Positions 52,501-61,128 of a stretch of 64,000 bases of DNA are shown piece after piece. The number at the start of each line of letters is the position of its first letter. Positions within the stretch are counted from its first letter, which is position 1. The position numbers and the translations under genes were made by a program. Source of the stretch: Paenibacillus sp. FSL R7-0337 (GTDB taxonomy: Bacteria; Bacillota; Bacilli; Paenibacillales; Paenibacillaceae); contig NZ_CP150218.1 of assembly GCF_037969875.1 (NCBI RefSeq), positions 3,100,001 to 3,164,000 on the forward strand, in the 5' to 3' direction. The notes under the pieces were generated by a model. The model saw only the letters and a list, made by a program, of their open reading frames with translations, was not told the origin of the DNA and ran no database searches.

Positions 52501-53817
52501 CACCAGCCGCTGCACATGCGCGCGGCAATTGCCGATGAAATCGGGATGGGCGGCATCCATGCTTTTGCTGGAGCCGTAGATAGCCGTCTCATCGACAATC
52601 AGCATCCCCTCCTCATCGGCAATCCGCAGATAATCGGACGGATAGGGCTGCGCATGCAGCCGGATGCTGTTAATGCCCGCCTGCCGGCACATCCGGTACC
52701 AGCCCCGGATATAGTCCTCAGTCTGCTGGGCCGCCCCCTGAAAATGCCAAGAGTCCCCCCGCAGATTAACAGGAATCCCGTTCAGCATAAACTGCGGCCC
52801 CTCACACCAGAACTCCCGGAAGCCGAAGGTCTCGCTCCGGCGGTCCAGAATCTCACCGTCCGATTGAAGCACAAGCTCCAGCTCATACAGGACAGGGGAA
52901 TCCGGGCTCCACAGCATAGCCTCCTGCCAGGGCAGGCTGAAGGCCGCTCCGCCCCATTCCCGGCTGCCGGTATTGCTGCATAACTGCCGCCCGGCCGCAG
53001 CCTGCGCGGGAAGAAGCGATACTGCGGCTTCCGCCTCAAGTACGGGCTGCGGACGGACAGCTGCCAGCGGCTGCGACAGATGCGGCGGCTCTGCCTGCGC
53101 GGACGGAATGCCGGACTTCCGCTCCCTGACCTGCAGGAGCACCCGCAAACCTTCGGGTGAGGGGCCCTCTTCTGTGCTGCTGATCAGAGCATCCACTTCC
53201 AGCCTTCCCTGCCGGACAGAGGTACGGATCGTAAGATCCTCCAGCGTTACCGGCGGATACGCCTCCAGGAAGACATCCTGCCAGATGCCCCGGGCAATTC
53301 TGCCGAACCAGGAGCCGGAGAGTCCGGTGATTTTGGTCTCCCCGGAGGGAAGCACCGCCGTGTCGAAGCTGCCGCAGACTACATGCAGATGCTGCTCCCG
53401 GCCGGGCTTCACCAGTGCGGTGATATCCAGCCGCAAGGGCAGGAAGCCGTCCTCCCAAATCGCAATCCGCTCGCGGTCCAGATAGATTGCCGCTTTTTGC
53501 ATAATGCCCTCGAACCGCAGTACGATCCGCTGCCCCAGCATCGTCTCCGGCACCTGGAAGGTGCGGTGGAGCACCCCGGCTTCAGCCTCATTCCATTCCC
53601 CGGGGTATCTGTACACATCGAAGGGCTGGAATTGATACTCGGCGACTTCGCCGAATTTGCTGCCCGAAGGCGCAGTATAGCTGTAGCGCCAGCTCGATGG
53701 GACCTGTATTTTGCGGGCCTCGTATTGCAATCTCTCCGGAAGGGCGCGGGTGCGCGGCTGGTCATAGAGCGGCATGAAATCCCACTCGCCATTGAGACAT
53801 ATGGATGTACGTAACAT
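49534..53817 (-). CDS. Very long GH2 glycosidase-like protein
   Basis: 1427 residues, far longer than a usual GH2 enzyme (600-1050). The sugar-binding domain starts with LNGEWDFMP; the Ig-like domain follows, then a TIM barrel with acid/base Glu in LWSVQNEMRW (about 455) and nucleophile Glu in LTFGEHGGWW (about 526). After it come a beta-rich domain, a part resembling a GATase/ThuA-like fold (LLIVGSKMEDKDGAL, LRGFVQRGGRLLLLEQ, about 840-950), an Ala/Pro/Gly-rich linker (about 975-1030), a second such part and a C-terminal beta-domain. No signal peptide. ATG 53817 behind AAGGAG is chosen; 53823 is possible. It probably hydrolyses an imported beta-galactoside- or glucuronide-like sugar before GH94. 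Confidence 0.85.
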   Translation of the reverse strand: MLRTSICLNGEWDFMPLYDQPRTRALPERLQYEARKIQVPSSWRYSYTAPSGSKFGEVAEYQFQPFDVYRYPGEWNEAEAGVLHRTFQVPETMLGQRIVLRFEGIMQKAAIYLDRERIAIWEDGFLPLRLDITALVKPGREQHLHVVCGSFDTAVLPSGETKITGLSGSWFGRIARGIWQDVFLEAYPPVTLEDLTIRTSVRQGRLEVDALISSTEEGPSPEGLRVLLQVRERKSGIPSAQAEPPHLSQPLAAVRPQPVLEAEAAVSLLPAQAAAGRQLCSNTGSREWGGAAFSLPWQEAMLWSPDSPVLYELELVLQSDGEILDRRSETFGFREFWCEGPQFMLNGIPVNLRGDSWHFQGAAQQTEDYIRGWYRMCRQAGINSIRLHAQPYPSDYLRIADEEGMLIVDETAIYGSSKSMDAAHPDFIGNCRAHVQRLVKRDKNHPSVILWSVQNEMRWVDGRDHYKQHIPGLIELMKALDDTRPVMVEGDNRLVSRQHTEVESRHYNIDGTIAQWDRQVPLTFGEHGGWWYICPQNSSMYSGMDVYKDSDTSAAGLAHKERLFVEYARRQGVSGISTFNFVHYFMRAMPEQELKLPQADLTTPGPKPAVIRAYSLSLNNGLLPEEYPVYRPNPAFAIMAAAFKPVTLIAAEYNRCFFDDAPVSRSFDVYNDTQSAQEVTVECEVIQGSHRVYSETFRFRHEPAQRQSIRLEWMPEAVHGEGAGAGEGAGIDAAVGEGEATLSARLFHGGELMHELEVSYRLLSGSCRTKPVEIALPAAYIGSDRDFQAIHTLVPALFRTEPETVEKLAAGTLLIVGSKMEDKDGALDRRLRGFVQRGGRLLLLEQLHLSPGRLPLTRREFIRAHAGDYGHPVLRGLGAEDLMYWHEELREDGPLPIIRAAFEKPVTGDFTLLLECSAGDFGDGGDLWSPLLEYRSGAGMFLANQLEIMDHLQRVPQAQLLLRSLLQYAGRAVHAAAPPAAGLNASAGPGIAASPGAAIKPAAAVTGSAAAAGRPAALAPAAARSAAVWVRSGGMAEALLGKLRLKGQSLDSAAGLSGLPPGLLVVEAELLGVPGAAEAVRQAALAGGSVLVLPAEPGGQEALARLLDAPVRIAPHGTYHLAADYAHAAVQGISPVDLFGFDKVHLSPRDVVNRELAVCRLEVPGAEVLCTSVEGTAWKDYFAGQHTAEYSRLALVELNRSQAAAPGAFVIRQAAGAGEILCSQLLTDPDSDKSLRLYTRLLANLGAAFDDELLLHDKEDAQWAVEAAMTLFCPPHIDYEAMKAYYTDPEFSLNNLGEGLYGWMKKKERRTDGTFLIPAPEGRPLFLSCFVHLPETADAASDSMNRDGTRTGRLRVNSACTFEIYMSGRLVADPEQEITLASGINRLIAIVRGAQEDIAFGMVFLNTDSTYMNDLEFRLTMDEVEPK

Positions 53818-53819
53818 AT

Positions 53820-54485
53820 TCATTCTCCTTTTCCTAAATGGGGGCGGGGGATGGTTAGGACGAGCGCAAGCTTTTTCCAAATGGCCTGATCCGTCTCCAT
53901 CTCACTCCATTTCCTGAAATGCGGCTCCATCACCTCACCCCAGTTCTCCGGCCGGAGATTCGTGGTAAGCTTCCCTGCGTACGGGGTAGGCTCTACCGTT
54001 GCAGGCAGCTCGGAATAAAAGAACAGCAGGTTCTCATGCAGCCCGATAATCCCGTACTTGTCGCCGTCTCCCGGGCGCTCCTCCTGATACTGGTAATGGT
54101 GATACACATAGCTGGCGACCTGCTCCGGCTTCAGCGCCGCCACTCTTCCGTAGGGGGTCCCCCCCGAATGACTGCGCTTCCAATGTTCTGCGGTGACCGG
54201 CTGCTGATAATGAAAAATATCTATCAGAGGCACCCACAACCGGGGCTGCCCCCCTCCCGGCCACTCCTTAAGAATCTCTGCCGCACCCTGAAATAGCTGC
54301 TCCGGCTCCACCTCCCTGCTGGCGCATTCATAGTACAGAAACAGCTCCTTACCATCCTGAAAAATACTCAGCCGTTCAAGGCCCAGCCTGTCCATGCGTT
54401 CATTCAGTAACGGGGTCTGTGCACCCCAGAACGCTGACGGATTAGCATCCTCCCGGCACTCGGCTCTATATAAACAACGCTGCAT
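53820..54485 (-). CDS. Protein of unknown function, first gene of the GH94-GH2 operon
   Basis: 221 residues, soluble, no cysteines apart from the N-terminal region. The segment GLERLSIFQDGKELFLYYEC (about 35-54) looks like the core of Dabb/L-rhamnose mutarotase-type ferredoxin-like folds, where the family has NYSIFLD...LFAYFE. The remaining HYQQPVTAEHWKRSHSGGTP and YHHYQYQEERPGDGDKYGI parts are unfamiliar. The stop overlaps or touches the GH2 start, so it belongs to the same transcript. A sugar-handling role (for example anomer conversion) is inference. GGAGGG precedes ATG 54485. Confidence 0.55.
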   Translation of the reverse strand: MQRCLYRAECREDANPSAFWGAQTPLLNERMDRLGLERLSIFQDGKELFLYYECASREVEPEQLFQGAAEILKEWPGGGQPRLWVPLIDIFHYQQPVTAEHWKRSHSGGTPYGRVAALKPEQVASYVYHHYQYQEERPGDGDKYGIIGLHENLLFFYSELPATVEPTPYAGKLTTNLRPENWGEVMEPHFRKWSEMETDQAIWKKLALVLTIPRPHLGKGE

Positions 54486-54793
54486 TGTGTCCCTCCAACC
54501 TTATGTCATCTACCCTTTTAGAGTAACGTATCCGGCGGGCCGGTTCCTTGACGATCATGCCCTTCTTTAGCATAATAACGACATGAGAAAAGTGCGGATA
54601 CTTTACTAGAATTAAGCATGTGAATCCCCTTCCAATAGATGGTTGATCAAGCTCCGAAATATCTCTTTGAATAAGCATCTTGCTATCCGTCCTCACTTCT
54701 GGCATCATTTTTAATGAATTATTATCTTTAACTTAGAAAGAACAGCTTATTGGGACTTCACTCTATTCTTACAATCAGGGAGGAAAGCAAAGT
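54486..54793. other. Intergenic region between the GH94-GH2 operon and the deacetylase
   Basis: 308 bp holding the divergent starts. I see no clear promoter pair, hairpin or repeat. A frame of about 80 codons on the minus strand (54466-54708) overlaps the start of the operon and is not convincing. Confidence 0.5.
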
Positions 54794-55603
54794 ATGAGAA
54801 TCAAATTTGATCTTTTTCCGGGCGGAGTTTCTAAAGCGCTAACATTAAGCTGGGATGATGGAAGAACCTACGACCGGAAGCTCGTGGAGATTCTGAATCA
54901 GCATGGGCTGAAGGGGTCTTTTCATCTCAATTCGGGATTGTTCGGCAATGAGGGCTACATCTCGCAGGACGAGGTGGCTGCACTCTATGAGGGGCATGAG
55001 ATTTCGGCGCATACCAGCACTCATCCGTTCCTTACCATGACCCCGCGCGAGGGGATCGCCGATGAGATTCTGACGGACCGCAAGGCGCTAGAGGAGCTAG
55101 CCGGTTATCCGGTCCGGGGCATGTCCTATCCGTTCGGCAATTACAATGATCATGTTATCGGCCTACTACCTGCCCTGGGCATTGAATATTCCCGCACGGT
55201 GAATTCCCACCACAGCTTCAGCCTGCCGGACAACCTGCTAGCCTGGCACCCTACCTGCCACCACAAGGAGATGCTGGACTTGGGCAAGAAGTTCCTGGAG
55301 GAAAAGCCCCGTTTCTCTTATATGCAGCTGCTCTATGTCTGGGGACACAGCTATGAGTTCAATGACGATGATAACTGGCAGGAGCTGGAGCAGTTCGCCG
55401 CTATGATGGGCGGTCATGAGGACATCTGGTATGCCACCAATATTGAGATCGTGGACTACCTGTCCGCTGTGGAAGGACTGCGCTTCTCCGCTTCGCAGGA
55501 GATGGTCTATAACCCGTCGGCAACGGAGGTATGGGTCTCAGTGGGGAATGAAGCCCGCCGCATCCCGGGCGGAGCTACGGTCAGATTGGGGCACACGACT
55601 TAA
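54794..55603 (+). CDS. Polysaccharide deacetylase (NodB-type)
   Basis: 269 residues. NodB motif 1 LSWDDGRTYD (Asp pair near 20), motif 2 HTSTHPF with HxxxH near 76-80, and GMSYPFGNYND as the third motif. No signal peptide, so it is probably cytoplasmic and acts on small or imported N- or O-acetylated sugars rather than wall polymer. The C-terminal 60 residues (AVEGLRFSASQEMVYNPSAT) form a small beta region beyond the barrel. It is divergent from the GH94-GH2 operon and has its own terminator. GGAGG precedes the ATG by 10 nt. Confidence 0.85.
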   Translation: MRIKFDLFPGGVSKALTLSWDDGRTYDRKLVEILNQHGLKGSFHLNSGLFGNEGYISQDEVAALYEGHEISAHTSTHPFLTMTPREGIADEILTDRKALEELAGYPVRGMSYPFGNYNDHVIGLLPALGIEYSRTVNSHHSFSLPDNLLAWHPTCHHKEMLDLGKKFLEEKPRFSYMQLLYVWGHSYEFNDDDNWQELEQFAAMMGGHEDIWYATNIEIVDYLSAVEGLRFSASQEMVYNPSATEVWVSVGNEARRIPGGATVRLGHTT

Positions 55604-55656
55604 ACATATGAGATAAGTCAGACGACATAAAACACACCCTATTAAGTTAGATTAAA

Positions 55657-55698
55657 AACCCGATTCCGCACAGCCCCAGGGCCTGGCGTAATCGGGTT
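55657..55698 (+). terminator. Terminator of the deacetylase gene
   Basis: AACCCGATT (55657-55665) and AATCGGGTT (55690-55698), followed by GTTGTGTATTTT. Confidence 0.6.
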
Positions 55699-55869
55699 GT
55701 TGTGTATTTTCGAAGGTTTTGCGGTTAATTCGTTGGCATACGATTGTGGAGATGGTGAAGAATAGAGCAGCCGGATTGGTCGTTGCCTGCCGATCCGGCT
55801 GCTTGCGGCAGATCAGACAGTGTAGGCAGGCCAGCCCGCCGCTACTGCCAGCTACCGCTAGATACCCGG

Positions 55870-56940
55870 CTACTGCCAGCCTCCGGCGGCGGCATCTACA
55901 TTGTCCTGCCGGGCAATCCAGGTCAGGCAGGCCGCCCGCAGCAGCGCTTCGGTTCGCTGAGCCGCGCTGCAAAAGACCCCGCTCATGCCGATCTCATACA
56001 GATCGGCCAGCGCATACGCCGCCGGTGCCCCTGCGGCGAGCACCGCAGCCGCCGGCCGCACCCGGCGCACGGCGGCCAGCACCCCAGCCGCCGCCTGCGC
56101 GAAGCCCTCGGCGGCGTTCTCTCCGGGCGCGGCCTCCGCCGCCGCGCCGTCCAGCACCAGGAAATCGGCGATACGCGCGATTTCCCCGGCGGCAGCCTGC
56201 CCCACATCGGGCGCGAGCAGCGCCCCGATGCGGCAGGCTGCCGCATAAGCGTGGCCGAGAGTCTGCTCGGCCACGCCCTCAATGAATTCGCGCTGCGCCG
56301 CGAATTCCTCCAGGCTGGCGGGGTACGGCGCCAGCAAGTCGATGCGGCTGTCGCCGCCCAGCCGCTGGCTCTGCAGCGCGGCGGCGAACAGCGCATCAAG
56401 CTGCGCATCCTGAAGCGCAGCGAGTCTGGCCGGGCGGGCAGCAAGCTCCGGCGTGTAGAGCAGAGCAACTGCAGCCCAAACGCCGTCCGCCGACTCCAGG
56501 AGGTCGGCAGCAGCAGCCCGCAGCCGGTGACAGATCCGCTGCAGGATACGCTCCGCCTGCTCCTCATCACTGCATGACATCCAGCTTGAATAGAGTGCTG
56601 CGACCTCCGGCGCAAGCAGCCATTCCTCGCCCCGGATCAGGCAAGGGCCCGCAGGGTAGACACCCGGCTCTGCGCGTTGAAGAGACCGCTCGCCCGCTCC
56701 ATCACGCAGGACCAGGAAAGCCTGCCGCTCCCCCGGGCGGCGCGAATAAGTCCGCTCCCGGTTCACTTTTCCCTTACGCGGCTCCCCTTCAGTAAGAAAT
56801 TCCGCTGCTGCGGAAGCTACAGATGCGGACTGGCTCATCTCCACGCCAATGGTCCGGTCGCCGGTGTTATACTTGAACGGGCGCTCTTCCTTGTTTGGAT
56901 CATCCTTCTGCTGGCGTTCACCCTTCATCCTCGCACCCAC
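55870..56940 (-). CDS. Divergent PEP-utilising-enzyme barrel protein, probably without catalysis
   Basis: 356 residues, Ala-rich and GC-rich. From about residue 105 it aligns by eye with the C-terminal barrel of PTS enzyme I: VAALYSSWMSCSDEEQAERI (EI ..LYRTEFL..EEEQ..), IDLLAPYPASLEEFAAQREF (EI KIMFPMIATLEEF), CRIGALLAPDVGQAAAGEIA (EI VGIMVEIPSA), IADFLVLDGA (EI VDFFSIGTND) and a final YEIGMSGVFCSAAQRTEAL (EI LGLDEFSMSATSI). The PEP-binding Arg, Glu, Asn/Asp and the catalytic Cys of EI are absent, and so is the phosphohistidine domain. The first 60 residues are charged and unlike EI. Function unknown. GTG 56940 or ATG 56928 could be the start. Confidence 0.5.
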   Translation of the reverse strand: MGARMKGERQQKDDPNKEERPFKYNTGDRTIGVEMSQSASVASAAAEFLTEGEPRKGKVNRERTYSRRPGERQAFLVLRDGAGERSLQRAEPGVYPAGPCLIRGEEWLLAPEVAALYSSWMSCSDEEQAERILQRICHRLRAAAADLLESADGVWAAVALLYTPELAARPARLAALQDAQLDALFAAALQSQRLGGDSRIDLLAPYPASLEEFAAQREFIEGVAEQTLGHAYAAACRIGALLAPDVGQAAAGEIARIADFLVLDGAAAEAAPGENAAEGFAQAAAGVLAAVRRVRPAAAVLAAGAPAAYALADLYEIGMSGVFCSAAQRTEALLRAACLTWIARQDNVDAAAGGWQ

Positions 56941-57237
56941 CCTTTACCTTTGAATTACTGCCGCTCCGCTCCCCCTGAGGAGAAGCTGCCAGCATTTTAA
57001 GAGGCTTCAATCTATAAATACTGGCAGAGGTACTGAAATATGCAAACGTTATCAAATGAATGCAGCAGCAAAATCTTACCCGGATGAGTAGTGGACATGC
57101 GGTGGGGTGACGAGCTTCAATGGGTAGGCGAGCTGAAGTAGGCGGGAAGTAACCTTTACATATTCTGTTGTTAATCTCTATAGACTTCGAATTAATTTAG
57201 GGTTCGGGTTGGCTTCTGCTTGACGCTTGGTGATCAA

Positions 57238-57416
57238 TTGTATTTACTACAGCAGATCTTCTCTTTAGCGGCTGTAAAAAGCGATCTGTTGCAGTTTGTA
57301 CAGCAGATTTTCGCGGAAAGGGTGTTTTGGAGGCATGTGCCGGAAATCTGTTGTATGGAATACATCAGAACGGAATTTAACGCCGGATATAGCCTAATCT
57401 ATTGCAGAAAGTACAA
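57238..57416. repeat. Four-palindrome intergenic element, copy 3
   Basis: TTGTATTTACTACAG (57238), TTGCAGTTTGTACAG (57289), TTGTATGGAATACAT (57351), TTGCAGAAAGTACAA (57402): spacing 51, 62, 51 bp. Flanking TCTG/CAGA extends the third palindrome to a 9-bp stem. It occupies part of the 840-bp gap between 56941 and 57779, which otherwise holds the microsatellite and terminator below. Confidence 0.8.
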
Positions 57417-57511
57417 TTGCCGGGCAGTTTCAGTGCGGATCAATCCCTCACGAACCGTTTTTCTCACAAACTATTCCTTATTTCCTCGCAAACCCTCACC
57501 CTCTTCCCATT

Positions 57512-57539
57512 ACTCACACTCACACTCACACTCACACTC
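57512..57539. repeat. Hexanucleotide microsatellite
   Basis: ACTCAC is repeated 4.7 times without interruption. It lies in the non-coding gap, where unit-number changes would be tolerated. Confidence 0.85.
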
Positions 57540-57566
57540 CCAACCCCACCCCCTGCTCCCGCAAAA

Positions 57567-57615
57567 AAAGACCACCGCCTAATACAGAAACATTCTGCAT
57601 CAAACAGTAGTCTTT
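57567..57615 (-). terminator. Probable terminator of metY
   Basis: AAAGAC (57567-57572) with GTCTTT (57610-57615) and an inner TACAGAA/TTCTGCA stem. On the minus strand seven T follow. It is 165 bp past the stop, so the assignment is tentative. Confidence 0.5.
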
Positions 57616-57779
57616 AATTCCTCTTCCTAAGTTGCAAGGAACTGTGTCTAATTGAAACCAGTTGGGGGGGAGTACAAGGCTTCTGCTCACCGTCTATCCG
57701 GCTACAACTCTCCGGCAGCTCGGCAGCTCAGCGGTTCAACCTCTCACTCCCCAGCACAGCCCGCTCCCGCTAACCCTTT

Positions 57780-59111
<1,332 letters not shown>

Positions 59112-59231
59112 TTAACTCTACAAGATTGTACCTATTCTCTCACAAACCATGTCATTTGAAAAGATAAAATTCTTATTAATTCACTGTGTTTTATTAAGTT
59201 TAGCAAGCCAGAATAACCTCCCTGCAAAATG

Positions 59232-59297
59232 CTGTACATTCTGCAACTTTGGAGGGATAGAGCAGATAGGTTTCAGCGAATCTTGTTTTTCAGGCAC
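59232..59297. repeat. Possible remnant of the palindromic element
   Basis: CTGTACATTCTGCAA (59232-59246) has the NTGYA-N5-TRCAN form. At +51 bp the sequence TTGTTTTTCAGGCAC (59283) keeps only the outer bases of such a palindrome. Confidence 0.35.
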
Positions 59298-59330
59298 AAT
59301 TCTTAGCCGCGGGCTACATCAATCCTAAAA

Positions 59331-59352
59331 AACCCGCTGCAAGCAGCGGGTT
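59331..59352 (-). terminator. Terminator of the KDG operon
   Basis: AACCCGCTGC (59331-59340) and GCAGCGGGTT (59343-59352), 2-nt loop, followed on the minus strand by TTTTTT. Confidence 0.85.
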
Positions 59353-59381
59353 CAAGGGAGCGGCGCTCATCAGCCTCCACC

Positions 59382-60128
59382 TCAAGTATCATAGCTGACC
59401 AGATAGTGATGGAGCTCCGTATTATAGCAGCCGATACTGTGTTCGATCAGCCGTCCCTCCCCGTCATAGGAGTTGCGCAGACGCTTCAGCACAGGCGTCC
59501 CCGGCGGCAGCTTGAGCAGCAGGCATACCTCGGATGGTGCCGGCTCCACGAAGAAGCGGTCCCTGAAGTTCTCCAGCACAATACCGTTCTCCTCCAGCGA
59601 GTCGTACAAGGACTGGATGTCTGCCCCCATCTCTGCCGCTCCCCCGCCGGGCAGGGCTGCTGCCGTAAGGAAATGCACCAGATGTATATAGGGCTGGCCA
59701 TCCAGAATATACAGACGTTCGATCCGCTGGCAATACGGCCCGTAGCGGCTGTATTCCTCTGTTCCTGCTTCATTAGCGAGACGCTGGGATGCGAGCAATT
59801 TCTTTTCCAGCTTATGGCCTGCTTCGACCAGCAGCTCTGTGAACCGTTTGCCTTTGGAGAGCTTCTGGTAGGCGGTATTGCGCATCACAATGGTTCCAAC
59901 GCCGCTTTTCTTCTGCACATAGCCTTCCTGGGCCAGCTCCTGGACCGCGCCGCGAACCGTCATTTTGCTGACATCGAACTCCTTCTCGAGCTGAGGCTCG
60001 GAGGGGATAATGCTGCCGAGCGGGTATACCCCGTGCAGAATCCGGTCTTTGAGGATCTTGTGGATCTGCTGGTATAAGGGGCCTTGCTTGCGTTTCAGTG
60101 ACACCTTACGTTCACTACCTTTCAACAT
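59382..60128 (-). CDS. GntR-family regulator (HutC/UTRA type)
   Basis: 248 residues. Winged helix-turn-helix (about 15-80) with YPLGSIIPSEPQLEKEFDVS and MTVRGAVQELAQEGYVQKKS, followed by a UTRA ligand-binding domain (about 95-240) with YCQRIERLYILDGQPYIHLV and LKLPPGTPVLKRLRNSYDGE. It is the last gene of the KDG operon and most probably represses it until a sugar-acid intermediate binds (inference). It overlaps the kinase gene by 14 bp; no good ribosome site is seen, so translation should be coupled. Confidence 0.88.
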   Translation of the reverse strand: MLKGSERKVSLKRKQGPLYQQIHKILKDRILHGVYPLGSIIPSEPQLEKEFDVSKMTVRGAVQELAQEGYVQKKSGVGTIVMRNTAYQKLSKGKRFTELLVEAGHKLEKKLLASQRLANEAGTEEYSRYGPYCQRIERLYILDGQPYIHLVHFLTAAALPGGGAAEMGADIQSLYDSLEENGIVLENFRDRFFVEPAPSEVCLLLKLPPGTPVLKRLRNSYDGEGRLIEHSIGCYNTELHHYLVSYDT

Positions 60129-61128
60129 CTAAGGTAAAGTCTGACAGCGCCCGGAGCACCTCGCTCTCGGTAAACAGCGCGGTATCTCCCGGGATGGTGT
60201 GGGCCAGCATCGCTGCGGCCGCTGCCATCTCCACCGTCTGCTGCTGCGGATACTCCTGCAACTCACCATGGATCACAGCGCTGGCAAAAGCATCACCGGC
60301 ACCAATCCGGTCATACACCGGGAAGGTCAGCTTGCGGGAGAACGCGAATGTACCTTGACGGTACAAATATCCTGTCAGGGAATGCGTATTGTCCGCATTA
60401 ATCTCACGGTGGGTGCCCGCTGCCGCTCTGATTCCGAAGCGCTCCGCCACAGCGGGAACCGCTTGCTTCAACTGTGTTATTCTATCATAATCTGCCGCTG
60501 CGGTGCCAAGAATGTACAGCGCATCCTTTTCGTTCATCAGCACCAAATCGGCAAGCGCAAGCAGCTCTTCGTAATGCGGACGGGCCTTGGTATACCCCGC
60601 CTCACCCCATAACGCCGGACGGTAATTGCAGTCAAAAACCACCATGCCCCCCGCACGCTTCACCTCCGCCGCAAGCTGCTTCATCTGCCCGCGCACTCCG
60701 TCATTCATAGCCAGCGTAATGCCACATAGATGGAGCACATCCACCCGGGAAGCCAGCGCCGCCATATCATACTGACCAGCCTCAGCGGTATTGAAGCTGC
60801 TGCCCAGCCGGTCGGTATACGTGACTCTTCCGGGGCGGGCGCCGAACCCGTTCTCCAGGAAGTACATTCCGAGGTGCTTGCCGCCCCGGCGGATCAGTGA
60901 CGTATCCACCCCAAGCTTGCGCAGATAGGCCATCGCAGCTTCCCCCACTGGAGTCTCCGGCAAGGTTGTGATTAGTGCTCCATTATGGCCGTATTTGGCG
61001 AGCGCCGCCGTTACATTCACCCCGCTGCCCGAAAAAGAGTACTCCAGCCTGCTGCTCTGGGCCAGCGTCTCCACCCCCGGCACCTGCAGCCGCATCATCA
61101 CTTCGCCGAAGGCCGCGATTCTAGGCAT
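60115..61128 (-). CDS. kdgK: 2-keto-3-deoxygluconate kinase (PfkB family)
   Basis: 337 residues. N-terminal GEVMMRLQVPG, sugar-contact glycine pair GSGVNVTAALAKYG, and the C-terminal ATP/anion motif DRIGAGDAFASAVIHGE with catalytic Asp. The family phosphorylates 2-keto-3-deoxygluconate to KDGP. The next gene upstream encodes the KDGP aldolase, which supports the substrate. Its start overlaps the aldolase stop by 8 bp. A fructokinase-like or other sugar specificity cannot be fully excluded from sequence alone. Confidence 0.82.
   Translation of the reverse strand: MPRIAAFGEVMMRLQVPGVETLAQSSRLEYSFSGSGVNVTAALAKYGHNGALITTLPETPVGEAAMAYLRKLGVDTSLIRRGGKHLGMYFLENGFGARPGRVTYTDRLGSSFNTAEAGQYDMAALASRVDVLHLCGITLAMNDGVRGQMKQLAAEVKRAGGMVVFDCNYRPALWGEAGYTKARPHYEELLALADLVLMNEKDALYILGTAAADYDRITQLKQAVPAVAERFGIRAAAGTHREINADNTHSLTGYLYRQGTFAFSRKLTFPVYDRIGAGDAFASAVIHGELQEYPQQQTVEMAAAAAMLAHTIPGDTALFTESEVLRALSDFTLDVER

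Noticed and set aside
54466..54708. 80-codon frame on the minus strand before the GH94-GH2 operon
   Set aside because: It overlaps the first gene of the operon, has no ribosome site and no recognisable similarity.
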